Assembly (NCBI GenBank): GCA_013398275.1
Contig: VZSE01006029.1
Location: forward strand, 3,306,630-3,370,629
Reading direction: 5' to 3'
DNA length: 64,000 bases
Origin: Promerops cafer
Taxonomy: Eukaryota > Chordata > Aves > Passeriformes > Nectariniidae
The notes under the pieces are model-generated. The model did no database searches. It saw only the letters and a program-made list of their open reading frames with translations, and was not told where the DNA came from. The position numbers and the translations under genes were made by a program. Every line of letters begins with the position of its first letter. The stretch's first letter is position 1. This document shows, piece by piece, positions 23,525-37,013 of this stretch.

Positions 23525-23887
23525 AGTCAGACTGAGAGAGCTGAGGTTGCTCAGCCTGGGGAAGAGAAGGCTCCAGGGAGATCCTACTGTGGCCTTCCAG
23601 TACCTGAAGGAGGCTGAAGGTTATGGCTTCAGACTGAAAGAGGGTAGCTTTAAATTAGTTATAAGGAAGAAATTATTCATTTTAAGGGTGGTGAGACACT
23701 GGAAGAGGTTTCCCAGAGAAGTTGTCAGTGCCCCATCCCTGAAAGTATTCAAGCCCAGACTGGATGGGGCTTTTGGCAACCTGGTCTAGTGGAAGCTGTG
23801 AAGGGAAGTGAAGAAGGGAATTGGAACTGGATGATCTTTAAGATCCCTTCCAACCCAAACCATTTTTTCAGTCTGTGATTCTATGAA
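23525..23887 (+). mobile_element. CR1 LINE 3' end, sense, with ORF2 C-terminus nearly intact
   Basis: An open plus-strand frame (23547-23789) reads like the end of CR1 ORF2: KRRLQGDPTVAFQYLKEAEG, then GFRLKEGSFKLVIRKKLF, RVVRHWKRFPREVV and a FKPRLDGAFGNLV terminus. A 3' UTR with the GGATGATCTTTAAGATCCC block and a terminal GTGATTCTATGA follows. No reverse-transcriptase domain is present, so the copy is 5'-truncated. The well-kept frame suggests a younger copy than the others here. Confidence 0.95.
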
Positions 23888-23943
23888 GTGTACTCTGAAA
23901 AAGCAGTATCAAAACCTTTTTATTTGAAAATTACTCTTTTACT

Positions 23944-23968
23944 CTCTTTTTTCTTTTTTTTTTTTTTT
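23944..23968. repeat. Poly-T tract
   Basis: T run with one C, shortly after the CR1 tail at 23887 but not joined to it. Confidence 0.85.
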
Positions 23969-23969
23969 A

Positions 23970-26900
23970 ATGAAGACAGACCACTGCTGTCAGTGCTGAT
24001 TTAAAGAAGCTTATATTCAGAACTAATACAATGGAGTGAGAAGCACTATATCACTGATAATCAGATGGCAACATATATATTGTTATTTGAGTCTTAATGT
24101 CTTAAACTTTGAAGGAAGTAGAGAATTTTTCAGCATTTAATTATTTTAATTTATTTCAGTGCATCACACAGCACAGTATACAGACCATTGATAAAGCATA
24201 ACCCTGAAGGATGTGAATCTGAGACAAGACCACAAGTGACATTCTTTTTCCATTATATTAATGAGGGAAGGCAGTAAAGTAAAAAAAAACAAACAGAAGA
24301 CCAGGCTACTCCTTGTGCTGTCCACAACAGGTGTCCAGGATGCAAGATAAATAGAAATAAAAAATTGCCTAAATTTGTATTTGGGAAAAATTTATTTCAG
24401 TTCTAGGGAAAGAGACATTCATTCTGATAAGACAGTGGTTCTCCAGTATTTCCAAAATCAAGAACCCTCATTTTGCTCTAGGTTCACATACCAATCTTGA
24501 GGATAGTCAGCATAGACTGAGATACCTACATTTGAAATAATTCTGGTAACAATTCACTTAACGTGATTAAAGCATGCCTACTTGTGCATTTAATTGAGAT
24601 GAGGTAGTGTAATTATACGATAATACCAAATATTTATAGGAGTGCTTTCCATATTTAAAGTGCTGTACAACCACTGCTTGATTAACTAGGATGAATGAAA
24701 ATAATCTTAGAGAGTTTGTTCCTCAGGAGTTGGCAGCTGACCAACCTAATACCTTTCTGCAGGAGCAAGGTATAACTTTCAGTCAACACACTCAAATCCA
24801 GCTGATATTTTGGAAGCCCATGATTGGGAGGATGTGCCTTTCCTTGTGTGAAGAAAATTCTAACTCCTTTCTTCTTTATTCTTAGGAACTTCCCAGGTCT
24901 TGCACCAGTACAAGGCAGGCAAGGAGCCCCCCAGAAATGGAGCCTACCAAACAGGAGACAATTCCTCAGAGTCAGTTATTCTGGAAGAGTGTTTAGGTGA
25001 CACTGGCACCTGTGCTAAAGATTTCCAACCTGCCTACAATTCATCTACTCTTTTTTGAAAGACCTTTGGTGAATATCATGGTATCATTGAAACTTAAGAT
25101 GCTTTTGGCAGTGATTTAACAGAGCTTGAGTTTTACCCCACTTTACTTCGTAGTATCTGGGTGTCATTTATGCCCATTGCTTCTAAGAAATTATTTCAGA
25201 AGCTGCTCCATTGCTTCACAGACACCATTCTTTTTCATACAGATAGCTGAGGCTTATAAGTAGAAAAGAGAAGCCAAACCCTTATTACTGTTGGACATGT
25301 TGTTCCCATGCATGTGGGACTTGACTGTTCTTGCTGCACATACTTTGGCTCAATGTTTTCCAGTCTTCTGAGCTCCTCTGGGATTCTCACCCCAAAGTTT
25401 TCTATTTGCTTTTACCTCCTTTCTTCCAGTCCCACAGCTTTTGCAAATCTTTGGCTACAAATTTAGATTTTCGAGATTTGGAAAAGTTATGTTCATCTGC
25501 TGTTCATGTAGACAGCGTGCACAACAAGTATGTGCATATGCAAATGCAGAGCCATATGCGAGTCCAGCCTGACTATGGCTCTGAGCACTTGCTACAGATT
25601 TTCACCATAATGAAATTATCCATCTGATGATAATATATACGGCTCTAGAAAAAAGTCTTCAGTTTAGAAGTGTCAAAGACTACATTGTTACCATGTGCTT
25701 TATCTAAAAAGTCCTTAGGATGATACACATGAATAAGAGACCATTTGCATTCTTTGGAAAAATGAAATTATTCTGATTTCATGCCTCATGTAGTCCATTT
25801 TATTGCAATTGCCTAAGTCTGTAGAGGATGCCTGCTTATGTTGCATAATCTAGTGAAGCACTTGTGAGAAGACCAAAAGTCATTAATGGCTAGTTTGAGC
25901 AGTCCTCGACATTTATTCTGATGCCTAATTTGCCCCTGCATCAAACACTGTATTAAACAATTTAGCCATACCATAAACAGTTGTTCTTTCTGTGTTTGAG
26001 GTGTACAGGATGAAAATCACTACTGCAGAGCTAAAAATCAGTAGAATAAACAGCAATTCGGATAAGTGGTATTTTCTTCTGTTGCTTAGATACCAGAGAA
26101 AACTTAACTGTGTTTGTATCTCAACAGTATTTGCCATGTTAAATAACAACAGATTGTTTTATTTTACTTCTTATGTGCCTTTTTATTAGGTGTGCCTGAA
26201 TACTTAACAAAAAAGTTTCTTAAAAGGAATACTTACTGCCTTAGCAGCACATGCTAATGCTTATTCTTTTTGTTCTGAAAAAACAAACAATTCCCTTCAG
26301 TTTTAATTCCTTATTCTAGGAAGGAAAAAACAGTCAAATTTAATTTTCCAATCAAATTATTTTTGATGGGACCATTAAGGTTTAATGTGCAAAAGCAAAC
26401 TGAAATGCATTCTGGAGCACAGCAGTGACCAAAACTTGTCCAACTAAGCACGGTTCTGGCAATTTACCAGCAGTCAAAAGTCTGGACTTAATTTACTTTA
26501 AATTATGAGTGCAGCATCCTCATCTGTGTCACTGAGATGTGATCCATGTGAGGACAGATCCCACTGGGGAATATTTCATCATAAGAGACATTAAAAGGCT
26601 GATTTCCAGAATATGCATACCCTACAAAGATAAAAAACAAAACCCAACTCCTTGTATTTAATTTCACTTTACAGTATTTAAGATATCAGAAAAATAACTG
26701 CTTTACTTCCTCTAACATAAAGCAAGGCACTTTATGAGCATAAACACAATGATTACATCTGTTTCATTACGACCTATAAAGCATTCCCCAGCATCTTCTA
26801 TGACTGGGTGATCCTTCTCAAATGGCCATGAGTCGTATTACAGCAGCATTTTATGGTCATCTAAAGTTTTATGGCCGTCTGAATTTAGCTACTTTGTGAA

Positions 26901-29900
26901 TTTCCCAACTGTAACCAGCCATACGCAGCACTTTCCTTCCTTTCCTGACACGTGCAAACTGCAGACCTCCAGTTTGTGAACCAGTGGTGGAGGGAGATGG
27001 CAGGACCAAGCTGGACTAGGTCCAGGTTTAATGAGGAGAAGGCAGGGTAGTCTAAAGAAATCTCTGATGCAGCCTGCTCCCCTACTAACTGTCCTCACCC
27101 CTGGGGTACAGCTGCTCAGCCCCACTGCTCCCACTGTGGGATTCAACCTTGTGTGAGGCAACAAATCTCCAGGAAACAAATCTCCTCGTACTGGAACGAG
27201 GTGCAGCCTGGCTGCTTGCACTGAGCAGCATGGATGCTGGGCTGTCCTCTGCCAGGACCCCTCTAGCTTTACAGCAATTTACTGTTCCTTCCTTTTCTCT
27301 GCACCCTACAGATTCAGGTGAGGCAGGCAGCAAACCCTCTTCCTCTGCACACAGTGAGGTGATACCTATACAGCATGCCTGGCACATGCTGCCAGATCAG
27401 ACATAAGTACCCCTGCACATTTGCTGTTTAGTTTAATCATCGCCACGTTTCTCCTCTCAAAACTGGGATATTCCCAGGATGCACTTGCCTCCCAGGGCTC
27501 CCTATCAGCCTGGAGGCTCTGTTGCATCCCAATCAGCCTCTGAAGTCCTGTGCTGCCCAGGCTGCCCGTGCCATGCCTGTGGTCCTCATCCCTGGGTCAG
27601 CTTTCCCTGTGTACAGTGCTGGGGACCAAGGGCAGGGGGCAGATGGAGCTTGGTGGCCATGGACCCAGCAGACAGGCAGATGATGGTGCCACTGCCAGTG
27701 ATAGGGATGGCATAACCTTGTCAGGAAGTATGACACAGCAACTGGCCATAGCTCCTCTAGATGCTGCCCAGATACTTCTCAGGAGCAAACATCAATGCAG
27801 TTTTTGCACTATCAACTATGGGCTAGAATTGAAAAGGAGAATGCAGAACTGAAATAATAAAAAAATTCACAGTATGCTACAGATGTGTATAGCTTTGTTT
27901 TTCACAGTTTCTTCACTAGGCATTGCCACTGGTGCTGCAAAACAGCTGCCTTTCCTGTTTCAGTCATGGGACAAGGCCATTTAGACATATTCAGAAGCAC
28001 AACTAAGAAGTTTTGCTGCACTGTCATTTCCTGCATGGCATTGCACATCCGCATGCTCTTTAACTACAGGAACTGCTTCATCAAAAGCTGATGAAATCAC
28101 TTTGGGCCTCAGAAGTTCTCAGAGGCTTGCTTGGTTCCCACTTGTGGGAAACACGAGTTTCTAACATATTGTCAAGGCTGCAGCCCTGGAAGTGATGCCC
28201 GTGTGAGATCAGACCCCTAAGGGCAAGCAGCTTCTTGACAGATTAAATATCTGCCCTGGTCTGTGTCCTCTGAGAAACTGAGGGCTTTCCTGCTTTGTTG
28301 AAACGGTCCTTTTGGGCTTCCTGAAGCAATACTCCACTGAAGCTGTTAGGAAAACACAGCTCTGCTGGTAAATGCCAGGGCACTCTAAAGAGATCTGTTA
28401 AAATCCTGATTCACACTCTGCTCTGTGACTGTCTCTTTTTGGTTTGCTCCCTGCAGCCTTACATGGCTTTAGGGGTGGCTGAATGGAAGGCTTTATCTGT
28501 CCTATGAAGAAGAGCTGAGATTCCCAAGCAATAGTGGTTTACAATTACTTTCTTTCTTCTCTTCTCCTCCCTTCCTCCCCATGTCATATTTTTCATTTGC
28601 TTCTAAGCCTGTCTGCCTGTTAGTCATCCTAAAGCACCCCAAGAAGTGAATCCTGGTTTGCCTCTGTCTCAGTCTGGAAATATCAAGAAGAATCGGGGAT
28701 CAGAAAAGCACAGAATCCCCCAAGGAGCTCCAGGCATTCCCTGGAAAGGCAATTAGTTGTGGCCAAGGATCTGTACCATGCAGCTGTCACAGGAATATAA
28801 TCATTATCATAGGCATCCTCACTTCACCAGCCCCTGGGGCTGCAGCAGGAATTGAGTTGTTTCCCTGTTCCCTCCCAGCTCTGACAGACTTATGATGATA
28901 GCCCTTGGAAATGGTCCTGAGATCTGCCATGTGAGACTGGCAAGGAAGATGCACCTGTGTCCCAAGCACCTATTTGATTGCACTTGAAGAAAGGACTGCT
29001 TGTAGAGGTAAGAGTGGGCAGAGATGGAGAACAGTGTTTCTGGCTTCTCAGCTTGGGGTACCAGGTGTATATCCCAGAGCTCTGGAGAAGCAGCCGGGCA
29101 GCCTCCCATCACCACATAAGGATAAGACCAGTAAAAGGTATTAAGAACCCTTTGCCTGTCTTACCACTCTTTTCACAGGAGCAAAGCGTTCCACGGCACA
29201 CTCTGCAAACCAGAGCTCCGTGGCTGGAGACCTTGCAGTCTGGAGACAGGCTCTTCCCCTGGGTACCAGTGTTTATCATTCACACTGCACACTGGGAGAT
29301 GCTCAGGCCCCTCTGGGACAGCTGAGTTTCTCCCAGCATCCATCTCTCAGCCCAGGTCCATAGGGACATGGTGAGGTAAACACCCTTGAGCAGCTGGTGA
29401 GGTAAACACCCTTGAGCATTCCTGTGCCAGGTCACAACTGCTTTGTAAGGGAACCCTTCAGTGGCAAGTCCTCAACCTCATGGTCAAACTCACCATCTGG
29501 AAGAGGGAATACCTTTACATGAGCATTCACAAGAACTCATGTTGGTTGTTGCTTTCCCTAATGCCTTTGATAAATTAAGTAGATAGATCTGCCTGCTGAT
29601 TATGCAGCTTTCCAGTGACAACTTTCACAGAACAAGAGCAGAAAATTGTGATTTCTTTGATCTAGGAAAGGAAAAAAATTGCATTTTTAAAGCAGAGGAG
29701 ATGCCTGCAGTATCTTTTGCAAAAGTCAAGAGAAGCAACAGTAGTACAAACACTAGAGAATCAGAATGGCTAGGGTAGATGCTATATTTTATCCCCACAG
29801 ACAACATGTAATGTGTTTGCTTCCACATAAACATCTTTCTTTCATGACCACTGGTGTGTGCCAGGATGAATCTGGGTTGTGTCACTCTGGGGGCCTAGCA

Positions 29901-31885
29901 TGTAATTTCACACTGTGAAACAGCAGGAGCTAGCTGCCTCTACTAACCAGTAAAACTGAACTATTGCCAACCTTTCCCTTCCTTCCTCCAAAAAACCTTC
30001 CAAATTGCTTATAAGAGCTTTTATAGGACCTGCTTGCTCTTTCTGGCTCAGAGAAAACACACAACTGAGAATTCTGTTTGGAAATATCTCCGCTGTAAAT
30101 AACTTTTTATTCATCCTATTTATATAGCAGTCTCTGCTTCAGCTTTTTCTTTTGAAGTTTTCAGAAGGAGCCATTAGCTAATCCTGGAATAAAAAAAACT
30201 CCTAATAAATTGAATGGTCACTTGTTTGGGTGGACCAATCTATAAACACTCAGGAAATAATGTGGGATTAGTCATTCATTAAGATATAGACAGGCAGTGC
30301 TTGTGTGATCTTAATGTGATATTCAAATGGATGGCAGTGTTATTTAACAGGAATTCAGGCTAACTTCCTTTAGGTACTTATAAGCTGTCTGGACTAGAGG
30401 AGAAAGTTCTTTAAATGTTGCTTGCTCGAAGAATTTTATGTAAGAATCAATTCAAAAACAAATTTGCCAGCAAATAGTATTAGTAGGGCTGAAAAGCATC
30501 TCACAGAGAAATGGTCTTGAATACCAAGCTGAATACCTCACCACGCACTATATTTGTGTGCTTTGCAAATGTAGTATTCAGAAATCTTAGGAATACAATT
30601 TCTGGCCTAGGTTTTTCCTAGGGAAAAAGCTCTAGGGAAAATGACAGCATTTTCATGTCAGCCTTTCATCAATTCCCATAGGCCAAATCCAAAGGATGTC
30701 TGTGAGAAAAACACTCAGAGGAAATCTAGAGGGACTTTTGCCAATTTACAGACCTCCTAGTTTGCCCCTTATCAATATATTATAGAAAAAGAAGAAGGAA
30801 TATAAGAGGTGACATGCTGGCAGCACACAAGGCAGTGGAGAAAATAACACGAGCTGGCAAGACAGCAATTACATTTAGGACTTGAAAGCCAACTGTGGTC
30901 ATTACAGATCTACAGTTTTCAGTCTAACTGGAGTTCTATATTCCAATATTAGTTCCATCTTAAAAAAATAGCACAAAATCCAAGAAGCACAGAAGGATAG
31001 TAAAGTGCCTTCAAGAAAAATGCTTCAAGGAATGGCTTGTATCAAAGGGCATGGATTTATATATGCTGAGACAGTCTGAATTCAACAGCCGTTTTATTTA
31101 AAAAACTTATTCAGAAAAGAAGGCAGAGATAATACAGGCATGAAACAAGAATTAAGAAAGATTTTTTTTTGCTGTGGCAGGAATAGAAAAAAGGTTTGAA
31201 AAGGTTCAGCTAAGGTTTAGTATATGAACATTTTTTAATACTATTTTTAGCTGGATGTAAGATCAGTTTTGCAGCACAAAACACAACCATATTTGCATAT
31301 ATATGCATATGTATAATCTGTAATTCCCCTGCAGTTTAGGCATCTTATTCCAGCAGAGAAGGATATAAAATCTGAAAGAAGACTTGTAAAACTTGGAAGA
31401 CCATATTGTTGAAATGCTACAAATACAACTAAACAAACATAAAATCTGTGTGCTGTTAGGCCCAAAGGGACATACATGTATGTATAAACAAGAGCAGCAC
31501 TTTCAGTATCATGTCTGAATTCACTATCACAATGAAAATTGCTGAAATTAAGAGCCTGATGTAGAACAGGAATGCTTTCAAGGCAGTCAAAATGGACAGG
31601 GACTTGCCAGGAACAATAGGGCCATCTGCTCCTCACCAGGGTGAGCAGGGATATGCCAGGGCTGGAAGGCTCTTTTGGGACCTCTGGAGGGAACCCTTGT
31701 GCTCCACAAAGCATCTGACACTATCCCTTTGCACCTGGGCAGAAAACACCCCTCAGTTCTAATTCTCCTAAACTCAATGAAGGTTAAAAGAGCTACAGAG
31801 GATATCCAAACCCTACTTTGCCCATGGTATATCCATTGAAACTGGGAAATTTAGTGTGATCTGCTTCACCCTTCCACTGCAATCT
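23970..31885. other. About 8 kb of intron without recognised repeats
   Basis: No CR1, LTR or coding exon was recognised. The interval 26940-27740 is richer in G+C and carries overlapping frames on both strands with no domain. A short perfect tandem duplication lies at 29369-29418. Minus-strand 31247-31714 has a 155-codon frame with no recognisable family. Confidence 0.45.
29369..29418. repeat. Two perfect 24-bp direct repeats, 26-bp period
   Basis: TGGTGAGGTAAACACCCTTG plus AGCA occurs at 29369-29392 and again, without change, at 29395-29418, with GC between. Confidence 0.95.
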
Positions 31886-31889
31886 TAAT

Positions 31890-33080
31890 GACAGAACGGC
31901 TGAGGTTGGAAGGGGCCTCTGGAGGTCATCTGGTCAAGGAGAGCCATCACCTAGAGCAGGTTGCTAAGAGCATGTCCAGACAGCTTTTGGACATCTCCAA
32001 AGACGGAGACTCCACAACATTCCAGACCAGAGCAACTTGTCCAAGTGCTCTGTCATCCTCACAAAGTGTTTCCTGATGTTCAGAGGGAACCTCCTAAGTT
32101 TCATTTTGTTCCCATTGACTCTAATCCAGTCATGGGCACCACTGAAAAGAGCCTGACTCTGCCCTCTTTGCACCCTCCTTCCAGGTATGTGAGATGGTCC
32201 CTGAGCCATCTCTTCTTTGTGCTAAGCAGTTCAGCCTTTCCTCAGAGGAGGGATGCTCCTGTCCCTTAAGTATGTTTGTGCCCCTGTGTCAGACTCTGTC
32301 CAGTACCCTACATCTCTCTTCAGCTGGGGAGACCAGAACAGCACTCCAGGCATGGCCTCACCAGTGCTGAGTAGAGGAGTAGGATCACCTCCCTCAATCA
32401 GCAGGCAGCCTTTGTCTAATGCTGCATGGGACACCATTAGCCTTCTTTGCTGCAAGGACACACTGCTGGCTGGTGCTCAACTTGGTGCTCACCAGGACCC
32501 ACAGGTTCTTTTCTGACAAGCTGCCTTCCAGCAGAGGATACACTCCAGCAGAGTATATTACCCAGTATATACTGGTGCATGGGGCTGCTCCTCCCCAGGT
32601 GCAGGACTTTGCACTCTCCTTTTTGAATTTCATGAGGTTCCATTTCTCAAACCTGTAGAGGACCCTCTGGTGTATCAGCCATTCCTCCCAGGCTTGTGAC
32701 ATTAGCAAACTTGCTGAGGACACACTGTGCCCCATCACCCAGATCATGTAATACTTCTCAAGATGCTAAACAGGACCAGAGCTGGCACTGACCCCTAGGG
32801 TTCACTGCTAGCTGCTGGGCTCCAAATAGATTTCACGCCACTGTCACAGCCCTTTGAGATCAGCTGTTCAGTTAGTTTTCAATCCACATCACCAGCTGCT
32901 ACTTCAGGCCACACTTCACCAGCTTCTCTACAAGGATCATATGGAGACAGTGTCAAAAGCCCTGCTCAAGTCTATGTAGAAAATACCCACTGTTCTCCCC
33001 TCATGTACTAGGCCAGTCATTTCACCATGGAAGGTTTATACAAAAACCAAGATGAGATTGGTGTGGCAGGACTTATGGTC
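31890..33080 (-). mobile_element. CR1 LINE, antisense, longest copy in the window (about 1.2 kb)
   Basis: Starts at the CR1 3' block GGCTGAGGTTGGAAGGGGCC and runs about 1.2 kb into the reverse-transcriptase region. Minus-strand frames show EIQKGECKVLHLGRSSPMHQ, matching the NLMRFNKAKCKVLHLGRGNP-type segment of CR1 ORF2. Internal stops and frameshifts break it into several frames. The left part corresponds to a CR1 subfamily with a long 3' region. The 5' side fades out near GATGAGATTGGTGTGGCAGG at about 33055-33075. Confidence 0.93.
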
Positions 33081-33410
33081 AGATTTCTAAGTGCAGCACT
33101 GGTGAAAATGAAAGCTTACAAGTAAAGAAAAAATTTAAAAAGTATGTTTAAGAAGCAGATAGATCTTTTAACTATCCATGCCCTCCACTGAAAATCCCTC
33201 AGACATATGACAGATGCTGGTGATAAAATTCCTTATTTAGACTGACACCTCATCTCCAAAATGCCACATGCTACAAGTCTGATTCTCAGCCTAGACTTTA
33301 CTTTATGACTTTTTCAAGAAAAGTATGAGACATGTCTTCCTAGATCTTTGCATAATGAATAAAAAATTCTCTCAGAATCCTAAGTGCAACTGAAGTAATA
33401 CATAACACTA

Positions 33411-33444
33411 ACAATAATACTATTAATAATAATAATAATTATAA
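33411..33444. repeat. (AAT)n microsatellite
   Basis: Imperfect ACAATAATACTATTAATAAT followed by AATAATAATT. Confidence 0.85.
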
Positions 33445-36400
33445 GGCTGTTTAGCATTATTTGCTTAAATTGGAAACCATTCATATTAATACAGACAGCA
33501 AATTGCATGAACTTCCTTTAACCTCTGGAAACCATTAAGAAATTCAGTGTTTTTGGCTAATTACAGTTGCAATTCATGGGACTTGCTTGTCTTTTCTAAG
33601 TTAGCTAGGTAAAATACCACCATCTCCCTGACATTGCCTTCCTCTGTGTATCCCAGTTATCCAAGTGAAGAACTGGCTTTTCCACATTCGTGAACACTCT
33701 GAATTTAAGGAGTATTTGAGGTGAAGGTGGAGAGGGATGTAAATGTGCCTGATAAAGGAGGCAATAAAAACTACGAACTGCTCTTCTCAGCTTTTCAAAA
33801 GCGCAATTAAGAACTTGCTTTATCTGCTGGTAAAGATGAGAACAGAAGCTAAAAGAGCTTGGGAAAGCAGGAAAAAGTAATTTTTGCAATTACTTTCTTT
33901 TTTTATTTTCCTATGCAGATTATTTTAAAGAGAAGCTTTCCCTTTTTAGACCTACCAGTTTCCTTTCTAACAGCAATCTGCCTGATTGCTGCTGGCTTCC
34001 AGGCCACACATATGTCCTTGGTTTCCAGAGGAAATTCAAAAAGAGGTAATGTAACTCATGAGACTGCTTCTATACACAGAAATGTGCATGTATACAGAAC
34101 GTAGAGAAAATATACAGTGATACAGTGAACAGCTCCTTCTGGGTCCTCAGAAGAAAACAAGGGACCTGTGATGGATTAAGAGGGTGAAAAGACCATGCAG
34201 ATGGCTTCACCACACCCACAGCCATGGCTGGTGCTTGTGGGTCACTTGGCACATGCACCATATTCCTCGGATTCTAAGCCTTCCATGCTCTGCAGCAAAA
34301 TAAATTTCTAAGGCCTAGTAAGCATTACTAAAGCTAACTCTACCAAAGGCCTGTGTATTAGTGTTCAAAGAGGCATATCATTTCCTACAGCTAGAGGCAG
34401 CCATTTAGTTTTGGCAGATGTTATTTTATTTGTTCAGGCTGAAAGGTCACTATAATTCTGTCAACTTTATTTTCTGTATTTAAAATGTCACCCCAAACAG
34501 GTAGCTAAGGTAACACATTTGCTTTCTACATGTCTTTTACAATTTTTCATGTCAGAGAAGGTCTTTTATGTCTTAGGAATACTAATTAAGTTTGAGAACT
34601 GGTCTTTGAAAAAAAACACTCGAAGGAAGTGAAGCACCTTTTTAAGAAAATTGACTCAGTTCCAGACATGCTTGATTCCATTGTTTTTCTAGGGGCTTTG
34701 ACATGTTTGCTTCTGGCAGGATTTCTTTGCTTTCTCAAAGCATCTCTTCATGTAAGAAGACAACTATAATGATCTGAAGTTTCCTGCTACTGTCCTCCAT
34801 TTCTCTGCTCACATTTACTTGTGCTGGCACCTACAGAGATGTGTAACAAATGTGACCCTGTGCTTTGAAGGCCATTTCAAAAAAAGCAGTTAAAGCCATG
34901 GCTATAGGGACACCTTCATTGATCTGTCTGTTGATGACCATCATCCACGAATCCTGACTGTGCAAACCAACTCCCTCCTTCACGCCAGCTCCTGAACATG
35001 GCTGAATCTGTGCTAAGCTATTTCAACATGTCATGCAGATCACTACTATCCATGTTTTTCTAATTTGATTTGTGTTTGTTTTCTGTCACCTTAGCATGCT
35101 GAAATGGCTTCATGAGGATCACAGAGCACTAAAACCACAGGGAGAGGCAAGAGAGCAACAAGCCACGGGCAAAGAGAGGAGGAAGGTGGAACCACATCAA
35201 CCAGCACTTGGATGGAGTCCCACTGCCATGGCAGGACATCTTCAGCTATTGGAAAGACCTTGGTGTCTCCAAGGATGCAGTTTTTCCTTGCCATATTTCC
35301 CCAGGGAAATGGCTTTTTCTAATTAGAAACCCCCTTCCTTTTACTGACATTTGAAACACAGGTATCTGAATGCATTTGAATTGACATGTTGGTCAAATAT
35401 GTCTAACTGTGCTCCAGAGAACCCCATGTGCTTATTATCTGACTTATACCAGGCATATAAAGGTAATAAAGATCTCTTGCTGCATTGATTAATTCACTGC
35501 ACAGCATTTTTATATATTTTTTTTAAACTGAATTAAAGCTCTGGTTTTGTGGTTTAAATGACTTGAAAGGAAGATAAAAACATTCTGGTTTTGGGATATA
35601 TTTATGAATGGTTTTCTTCTAACATTCTGTTTTTCTATCTTGTCCTTGTCAAAATGGTCATGAAAGCAAAAAGACCAAAAAGAACTCCACAAAAGAATAC
35701 TTATTTTCCTTGTAAAATACAATGATGATCAACGCTGTCTCTGAGGACTTGTGATTTTTTTCTTCAATACTGTTGTGCAAGTTCTAAACCAAACTGCAGA
35801 CTGGCATGATATACTTGTGAGGCACTGAGACCCTAAATCAAGATAAAGACCATGATTCACTCTTTTAATTTGCTTTTAAAATTAAGTTTGAAAAAGACCG
35901 CAGAAAACCTGTTCCTTTTGTACCAACTATTTAGGTATTTTCACAAATGTGGGGGGTTTTTCTGTTGTTTTTTTTTTTTTCTTTCTTTCCTGACCACATA
36001 GTTTGAACATACAGGTCAATGTGACCTTACAACTTCCGAGGGGAAAATTATTTGCAGAGAGATGGCAAGCAAAGGAAATGCCACTGACAAAAAGTCAGTG
36101 GGTTCTCTGCAAAACACATTTACTGCTTCTTGGCAGTCTCTGCCCTCAACTCCCACCTTTGCTTTAGTAGCATCTGCTCTGATTCTCTTATCTTACACTG
36201 AGTGGTCCAACCAGAATTTCATTATTTGGAAAGTGCATTCCATTCACTAATGTGTATCTGATTAAACTTGGCTCCAGATTGCCTTAAGTTAGAAGCACGT
36301 TATAGCTACATCTTCACTGAACACTGAAACATCCCACTTCCCAGAAAGCATTGGCAGAGGCCCAAACTTTACAGAAATCACCAGGACTGAGACCTCTGAT

Positions 36401-36986
36401 TTCCTTTAAATATTGAGGCAGATTGATAAAATGGCACAGGCTCAGGATTGTATATACAGGCATACACATATATATGTGTGAATATGACCCATGCATACAC
36501 ACTGACATGCTATTACCATACATCTACTGGACTCTCTAAAGCATTCTGCACATTTGTGTCCTGACATTTTTTTCGCCAGAAGCATACCAATCTTCAATAA
36601 AACTCTTCAAGGTAAATTAAGGCAAAGAACTGAGCTGACCTCAATCAAAGCTCTCCCACATAAATCCACCAAAATGGTAAATTCAGGAAGTTCAGACAAA
36701 GGCAAAGAACAGGTCCCAGGCTGTTTCTCATGCCAGTCCACCTTGCGGAGTGCAGTTCTCCCTGTGGTCCCCAGGCTCGTGTGATACTTCCCTGGACTGA
36801 ACAGAGTTCATGGTACCTTTCTCATGCTACGATCCACTGTCTGGCTCTAAATGTTTCTGCTGCACCTCACTGCCCACAGGGATGAATCTGGCATTTAGCT
36901 GCCATAGGTAGGCTTCGGCCACTTTGTCTAAAAGAAGAGTAGATTAAAAGGAAGTGAACTTGGTCTCTGCTATTCAAAATGAAAAG

Positions 36987-37013
36987 CAAACAAACAAACA
37001 AACAAACAAAAAA
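36987..37013. repeat. (CAAA)n microsatellite
   Basis: Six CAAA units followed by a short A run. Confidence 0.95.

Noticed and set aside
23547..23789. Plus-strand 80-codon frame as a gene
   Set aside because: It is the C-terminus of CR1 ORF2 without the catalytic domain.
31247..31714. 155-codon minus-strand open frame, same strand as XKR4
   Set aside because: No similarity to XKR4 or another family I recognise and no flanking splice pattern that fits the gene; low-complexity YTYMYVP-type sequence suggests chance.
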